Positions 58,464 through 64,000 of a stretch of 64,000 nt of DNA are shown in pieces. Under the pieces are notes generated by a model that made no database searches, was not told where the DNA came from, and worked only from the letters and a program-made list of their open reading frames with translations. The first letter of the stretch is position 1. Each line of letters opens with the position of its first letter. The stretch comes from Maratus speciosus (lineage: Eukaryota; Arthropoda; Arachnida; Araneae; Salticidae). The position numbers and the translations under genes were made by a program. The DNA is taken from positions 194,558,559 through 194,622,558 of the forward strand of contig OZ010788.1 of assembly GCA_963932465.1 (NCBI GenBank), written 5' to 3'.

Positions 58464-59278
58464 GGGGGCTCGGTACACTTTGAACATTTTTTTTTTTTAA
58501 TTTAAGCATTTTAAGTGACATTTTTAGCATAATAATAAAGGACTCAATGAAGGAAAATTATTCTATCAAGAAATTGTTCGACTCCCTTGACAAAATTAAA
58601 AAATTTTATATATTTTTTTAATTTAAGTAAATTTTAAATCATATCTTCTCCTACAGTTTTGAACATTTTGAGGTAATTTTTTTAAAACTATTCTTAGAAG
58701 TGTGCTGTATAATTTTAAGTATCGTATTTACCATAAGTTGATTAGTTTGGGAGAAAAAAAATAAAATGTACCAATACGTGTAAAATTACAGTAAAAACTG
58801 AATTTATTTTACATTTTTATGTGTAAAAAAAAACTTTTTACTTTACTGTAAATCAGATACTCTATTTTATCAAATAGATCATAAGGAACAACCAGAAAAA
58901 AATTCGAGTCAATTGAAAAATATACTTAAAACTTTTATCCTTTTGAACATGCTAATTCGTTAAAAAACAAACTGAGAAAAATCACTTTAAAAATATTAAC
59001 TTCAAAAATAATTATTCTAAATCTACAACTCTTCCTCCTGGCTACGATATATTAAAAAAGATAGGTATTCAGCTGCAATCTCAACGTAAACAGTGAAGTG
59101 GGTGTGGAATTTAAAGGGACATCGATTTAATAAAATCGCTTTTAACTGTATTTATAGTACTCGGATTTTTACGAAACTTCATCAGAATACACTAGAGATA
59201 ATAAAGTATAATTTAAGCAAAAAATTAGAAAATCGATATTTTCGGCATTTTTCGCTGAATGAAGGGCACCGAGTCCCC
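58464..59278. mobile_element. TTAA element, family 2-like (815 bp)
   Basis: TTAA at 58460-58463 and 59279-59282; ends GGGGGCTCGGTACACTTT and the mirror of GGGGACTCGGTGCCCTTC. It starts about 140 bp after the gene's poly(A) signal. Interior non-coding. Confidence 0.75.
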
Positions 59279-59726
59279 TTAACAGTGTTAAGAGTTGTGC
59301 TTGGTCAACATGTTTTCGATACTAGCTAATTAATTTGCCCATAGAAATTCATTTATTTCCACCTTTCCGATGTTAATAATTATAAGCAGTAGTTAATAAA
59401 TTCTGTACTTGTAACAGTTATCTTTGATGTTCAGAATTTATATAATCGATTTAAGTACAAAATTATTTACGAAATGGCCAAAAAAAAAAGAAAGAAGAAA
59501 AGAAAAAGAAAAAAAAATGTAAGGAACTGTTAAGCAGTTAAACAAAAAAAACGTTATTTATTACATTGGTATGCTACTTTTATAATTCATGGCGGCCTTT
59601 TAAAGGACTGATAATTTTTAGGCTGATAATTTTTAGTATCGATTAGCTACTCCTTTGAATTGATTGTTAGAAGTCACGTAATTTGTAAAGGTCGTATACA
59701 ATTCATTCAATTATTTAAACAATGTC

Positions 59727-59893
59727 CAGGGGTCGCATTCTTAGGGAAAATTTTATTGTTCCTACCACTATTTTGAAAATAATACCTTCATCGCACCTTT
59801 CTTTAGAATATGTTAAATAAAGTTATCATGAAGGTAACTCATTAAGGGTTCTGGTAGGAACAATAAAATTTTCCCTATATAATGCGACCCCTG
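59727..59893. mobile_element. 167-bp MITE
   Basis: Inverted ends CAGGGGTCGCATT followed by AGGGAAAATTTTATTGTTCC on both arms. AATGTC on both sides (59721-59726, 59894-59899) is a likely target duplication. Confidence 0.82.
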
Positions 59894-59910
59894 AATGTCA
59901 TAACAGTACG

Positions 59911-61060
59911 AAAAAAACTAGTCGGATGTGGCAATCCCAAAACTTTCTTCTATCTTTAAAAAATCCAAATAGTTTAATATAATCATCCAATAGCATAATG
60001 ATACATCCAAGCTATCTGTGTGAAATATTCGAAATAATTGAATGCACAGAAGTATTCGTAATAATTTGTAGTAATCAAAATTCTTGTAAAGATATTCGTA
60101 TAAAATTACTGTATCGGGAGATATTTTAATTAAAGTGCTTAAAATTTTAAATTGTATTATCTAATCGATAATGAACTTTTTTTCCTTTTTCTTGTTTTAT
60201 TTGTACAGCACCACATCACAACATAAAGCACACAAATTAATATTTAAATTTACATAACATCTAAAATTCCTAGGAAACGATATTTTCATTCCTCGGCCGT
60301 GAACAATTCAAGTTGTTTTTTTAACAAGAATTCGAGCAAAACTGAAAGTTTTTGCGTGTTTTTCCAAACACATACCGAGTCACGTGGTATGGTTCGAGCT
60401 ATTTTTAGCTTTCACCTACGCACTCAGGTGTGGTTCGTAACAATCTCATACTTGTTAATAGTTCCTGAAAAATGCAGCATAGTAGCGCCACCGGTTACAT
60501 GATTTACACGAAAATCTAATTAGCAGCAACATTTCTCAACTTATAGCTGAATCTAAAGTTTGATGAAATTCCGTGCATTAGTTTTTGAGATAGAACTATT
60601 GCGGAAATCGTGAAAAATGCAGGATAGCAGGGCCACCTGTTGGGCGATTTACACCAAAAAGTACTCAGAACTAAATTATATCAATAGCTAACTAAATCTA
60701 AAGTTTTATTTTAAAAAAATCCGTGCATTAGTTCTTAAGATATAGCTATTGCGGAAATCGTGAAAAATGCAGCATAGCAGCGCCACATGTTGACCAATTT
60801 ATACCAAACAGTAATCAGGACCAATTTATATCAGGGACTAACTGAATCTAAAGTATTATTAAAGTCCATTCATTAGTTCTTCAGATAGAGCGCCCACAAA
60901 ATTTGTGTCACACACAGACAGACAGACTGACTGACTCACAGACAGACATTTTGTAAAAACATGCTTTTTCGAGATCTCTGACCCCTAAAATGTGTAAGTC
61001 CGTCGAAAACCGGAATTTGAAAATTTTCACGAATCCAATACTTTCTTTTTGTAAAGATTT
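59911..61060. repeat. Repeat family with about 125-bp internal units, copy 2
   Basis: Begins with AACTAGTCGGATGTGGCAAT, as at 6178, and has units near 60470, 60610 and 60765 with the GAAAAATGCAGCATAGCAGC word. It ends in an (ACAG)n stretch at 60918-60950 and GTCCGTCGAAAACCGGAA. Spacing and words match 5690-6580. Confidence 0.65.
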
Positions 61061-61432
61061 GGATTTGTGAAAGTAAAAAAGAAAGATAAGAAATGAACAA
61101 AATAAGAAACTAAATAAGCTTTTAGGCTTTGGTAGTTTTGAAAGCGAAAAAAAAATGTATGCTATTATTTGATCTACCACTGTAAAAATAACATAATGTA
61201 AAATAAAATGCAATAAATATATAAGAGTTAAAGAAACATTAACTTCACCTTCATTTATTTACATAATTTATTTTTTCAACTTTTATACTTTGTCACGTTT
61301 TAACTTTCTTTTTAATTGCATAAATTTGCTATGTATATTTAAAATTTATAATGTTTGTATCTTGTCTTAAAACTTAATTTATTATTTAAAATAGATGGTA
61401 ATTTGTAATATTTTATAATCATTATATTTATA

Positions 61433-61735
61433 CTAGGGGGCTCTGCCCCCTACAAGCTACGCCCGCCAACCCCCCGTTCAGACACCGCAGAATCTAAAAA
61501 CTCGCTAATCTGCTTATACTGAAAAAAACTGTGCAGATCTTCCTGTAAACGGGTTTCCATTCAATTCCCTTTGATTGCAAAAATTTAAGGCCGGATCAGT
61601 TGCAGTTCGGACATCCAATGGTTGTTTCCGTGTTTGATTAAAGAGGATCAGTTAAACATTTGAAAGGAAGCTAAAATAAAATGATTTAAGTGTACAGAGT
61701 CTTTGTCTCCCGGTATTTTAAAACAATTTCTATAA
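61433..61735 (-). mobile_element. Helitron-like 3' end, copy C
   Basis: Minus-strand hairpin GGGGGCAGAGCCCCC followed by CTAG and T (plus-strand CTAG 61433-61436). Matches copy B to CAGAGTCTTTGTCTCC at about 61708 without the MITE insertion found there. 5' end not located. Confidence 0.6.
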
Positions 61736-61949
61736 CAATAGCCTAAGTCATGTGACTATCATCAACAGTTCCGAGCGAACCACTTCACTTTTCATATTCC
61801 AGGTGCCATTTTGGTACTTTAATGTTAGCCAGGCACAGGTGATAAGTCGCCAAATATTATTCTATCGCCATCATTTCATCTATATTATAATAGTCCAATT
61901 TATGTAACTGCCATAAATAAATATGGTCTGATCCCTTCGCTTTTCATAT

Positions 61950-62174
61950 GAAAGTTCGGCAAAGATATCATATACGGCCCCATATTGGCGCGATTTTTTT
62001 CCGACGCCAATTTGGGGAAAACGTCAACAGTATAAACAACAATATCCGGCTTACCATATCAAGCAAAATAACGATACTTTGGCGCCAGTTAAGTACCCGT
62101 TGCGTATATGACATTGGCGTCAGAAAAAAATCGCGCCAGTATGGGGCCGTATATGACATCTGTGCCGAAAGTTT
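61950..62174. mobile_element. 225-bp snapback MITE (nested)
   Basis: CATATACGGCCCCATATTGG and GCGCGATTTTTTTCCGACGC pair with the mirror sequence at the right end over about 56 bp with few mismatches. A half-copy (GCGTATATGACATCTGTCCC) is at 62962. Confidence 0.8.
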
Positions 62175-62470
62175 TCCATTTTGATTAAAAAATCAAATTT
62201 TTTTTTTTTCGAATAAAACTATATAAAAGTTGCCATGGTGGCAAAGAATTCTTGGTACTGTTACGCTAGCCGGGTGCAAATCTCGCCAATAGCTTTTTTT
62301 CAACTCACCAGTTTTATTTTTCGAGTGGTAAATTGAAACATTGCTTTGAAGTTGAAATTAAATGTCATTGTTTGTTGCATTATTTAATATTTGGGGTTTG
62401 GCGTGATTTTTTTTTTTACGAAAATTTGATGAAAACCCCGTTTTCGAATACCAGTTACGTATGTATTTTT

Positions 62471-62765
62471 GGTACTATTTAGTTATCCCGTCGACCAAAA
62501 ATCTATCACCAAACTATAAGATTAAATGACAATAATGGTTGATCGTAAATGTCACATTCACTTGACTTTAAGCAAGTTACATGTGTTTACGTCAACAAGT
62601 GATTTTTATTTCGACGTTTTATTTGTATATTTATTAATGTTATACTATTTTATTTGTTCTTTCGTTATTTAAAATAAAAATTATGTCAATTTGTATAATT
62701 TGGCGAGTGGTTTGGCGATTTATATAATTTGGCGAAATTGGTCGACGGAATAACTAAGTAGTACC
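62471..62765. mobile_element. 295-bp MITE (nested)
   Basis: Ends GGTACTATTTAGTTATCCCG and the mirror of GGTACTACTTAGTTATTCCG, both followed by TCGACCAA. A truncated, inverted relative lies at 29210-29400. Confidence 0.78.
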
Positions 62766-63429
62766 GTATTTTTTAATTATTTTCTATTATTTTTAAAAGA
62801 AAATAACCAAAAAAATAATTAATAATTATAGAACAAAACAATTTATATAATTTAAAAAAATAAAATAAAAGTAAATAAACGTTTATTATTAAGTAAACAA
62901 CAATAGCCGGGTTACCATGTCAATCAAAATAATGCCATTTTGGCGCCGATTAGGTACCCCAGTGCGTATATGACATCTGTCCCTAATATTTTTCTTTTCG
63001 TTTTGTTTAAAAAAAAAAAAAAGAAAAGAAAAGAGAAGAAAGAAAGAAAGAAGTGAAAGCCATCAATTTTAAATGTTTCAGTTTTAAATGAAAGATTTGT
63101 ATTTTAAATAAATTGAATGAAAGGATTATATTTTTAATGAAATTAATGAAATACAAAAAAAATGCGACGGGAAAAATGTTTGGCGATTTATCACCTGCGT
63201 CCTGCTAACATAAAAATACCAAGTTCTTGATTTCTCTATCAGAATCTTTCGATTTGGCGAAAGATTGTTCAAGTAAATTGAATTATGAATAAAAGTAACA
63301 TGATACATTTCTTAACATAAGGGAGACCAAACTGGTCGCTAAATTAGTTTAAAATAATAACCTTTTCTAAAGTATGAAAAAAATATCTGTTATGATGAAA
63401 ATTTGAGTTGCCATCATTAGAGTAAAATA

Positions 63430-64000
63430 CAGTAAAACCTCCAAATAACGGACACCTCGGGAGCGCGGAAACTGTCCGCTATTTGGAAGTGTCCGCTATT
63501 GGGAAAACGTCAGAGATTCAAAAATTTCTAAAAAATGCTTAATGTTTCAATAATGAATTTTATAGGTCCTAAAAACTCTATTATATGATTAATCAGAAAT
63601 TAAAATTATTTTCTTAAGCAATAAAACTGAAATAAAATTGTGCATACCTTTATTCACTGTTTATTACATTCTCAGAGACATTCTTTCTCTTCATAAGAAA
63701 AAAAATCTGTCAAAAACATTTGCTTTTGCTTGCAATTACATGTAATTTGTTTTTCAATGCGAAGTTTTAACTCTGTCAGTAGTTTTAATCCTTCTGATAT
63801 CCAGTTTCAGTATCTGTTTCATCATCACTAATAGAACCATCTTTTCTCGAAAATTCTGAAGGGATATAATCGCATACATCAACTGATTCTTCTTCAGTAG
63901 GTAACTCATCATCAATATTAATGAAATTTTTGGCAGTTTCTTCACTCCTGATACATTACATTAATTCACTTATTTCTTCATTTGTGTCGGAAAAGTGTAT
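63430..64000 (-). mobile_element. Tigger-type transposon, 3' part (runs off window)
   Basis: The TA-flanked terminus CAGTAAAACCTCCAAATAAC with inner GTCCGCTATTTGGAAGTGTC is typical of Tigger/pogo elements. About 350 bp inside, a minus-strand frame codes an acidic transposase tail: NFINIDDELPTEEESVD, YIPSEFSRKDG and SDDETDTETGYQKD, with a stop at 63785-63787. An in-frame stop near 63949 interrupts it. The other end and the catalytic domain lie beyond the window. Confidence 0.7.
63785..64000 (-). pseudogene. C-terminal piece of Tigger-like transposase
   Basis: Frame with EETAKNFINIDDELPT and an acidic Ser/Asp/Glu-rich end, matching in character the tail that follows the DDE domain in jerky/Tigger proteins. 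The upstream piece SDTNEEISELM is separated by a stop, so this copy is broken here. Assignment rests mainly on the terminal repeat beside it. Confidence 0.55.

Larger units (their letters stand above)
61811..63222. mobile_element. 1.4 kb composite TIR element
   Basis: The left end TTGGTACTTTAATGTTAGCC with CAGGTGATAAGTCGCCAAA is mirrored at 63179-63222 (TTTGGCGATTTATCACCTG..TAACATAAAAATACCAA). A third, direct copy of the left end is at 62252. Two smaller inverted-repeat elements lie inside. No transposase seen. Confidence 0.6.

Noticed and set aside
1..64000. CRISPR arrays, bacterial operons, ribosome binding sites
   Set aside because: Intron-containing gene, poly(A) signals and eukaryotic transposons show that this is nuclear animal DNA. 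The regular repeats seen are minisatellites or transposon units.

Overview
This is eukaryotic genomic DNA. It is very AT-rich and is packed with transposon remnants, homopolymer runs and microsatellites. It looks like an arthropod genome, most likely a chelicerate and plausibly a spider. That is an inference from three things: a silk-, glue- or cuticle-like Gly/Ser/Tyr-rich secreted protein gene with very long introns, arthropod-type LINE, mariner, pogo and hAT relics, and the base composition. Nothing in the window proves the species.

I can support one real protein-coding gene. It lies on the + strand and spans about 25 kb: TATA box 32425-32431, exon 1 32514-32534, exon 2 39847-40405, exon 3 45149-45592, exon 4 57205-57407. 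The splice phases fit throughout (0, 1, 1). The joined product is 408 residues with a clean signal peptide, an acidic N-terminal segment, two kinds of Gly-rich repeat (exon 2), a 15-residue Ser/Pro/Tyr repeat (exon 3), and a non-repetitive tail split between exons 3 and 4. A fifth exon at 41773-41885 uses the same splice phase and stops after 36 further codons, so a short 230-residue isoform is likely. A dense cluster of GCATG motifs follows it.

Left flank, 1-32.2 kb. In order: a Helitron end; a 0.95 kb dispersed repeat; a foldback element with a pogo MITE inside it; LINE and DNA-transposon coding relics; a 592-bp TIR element; a decayed 2.26 kb transposon; a 1.4 kb hAT-like element with GGCC-rich ends and a perfect 8-bp target duplication; two large TTAA-flanked elements; a LINE with an RNase H relic; a nested inverted-repeat block; a second Helitron end; and a local duplication array that ends about 200 bp before the promoter.

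Inside the gene, 32.5-57.4 kb. Intron 1 starts with four decayed tandem copies of the exon 1 region, then holds TTAA, Harbinger-like and TIR elements and a second copy of the 0.95 kb repeat. Intron 2 holds a TTAA element and the alternative exon. Intron 3 (11.6 kb) holds a palindromic mariner derivative, a tRNA-derived SINE, two minisatellite-bearing repeats and several MITEs.

Right flank, 58.3-64 kb. This holds a TTAA element, a 167-bp MITE, a tandem-repeat family, a third Helitron end, nested TIR elements, and the 3' end of a Tigger-type transposase running off the window on the minus strand. At least six elements share TTAA flanks and similar G-rich ends, the most consistent transposon theme in the window.
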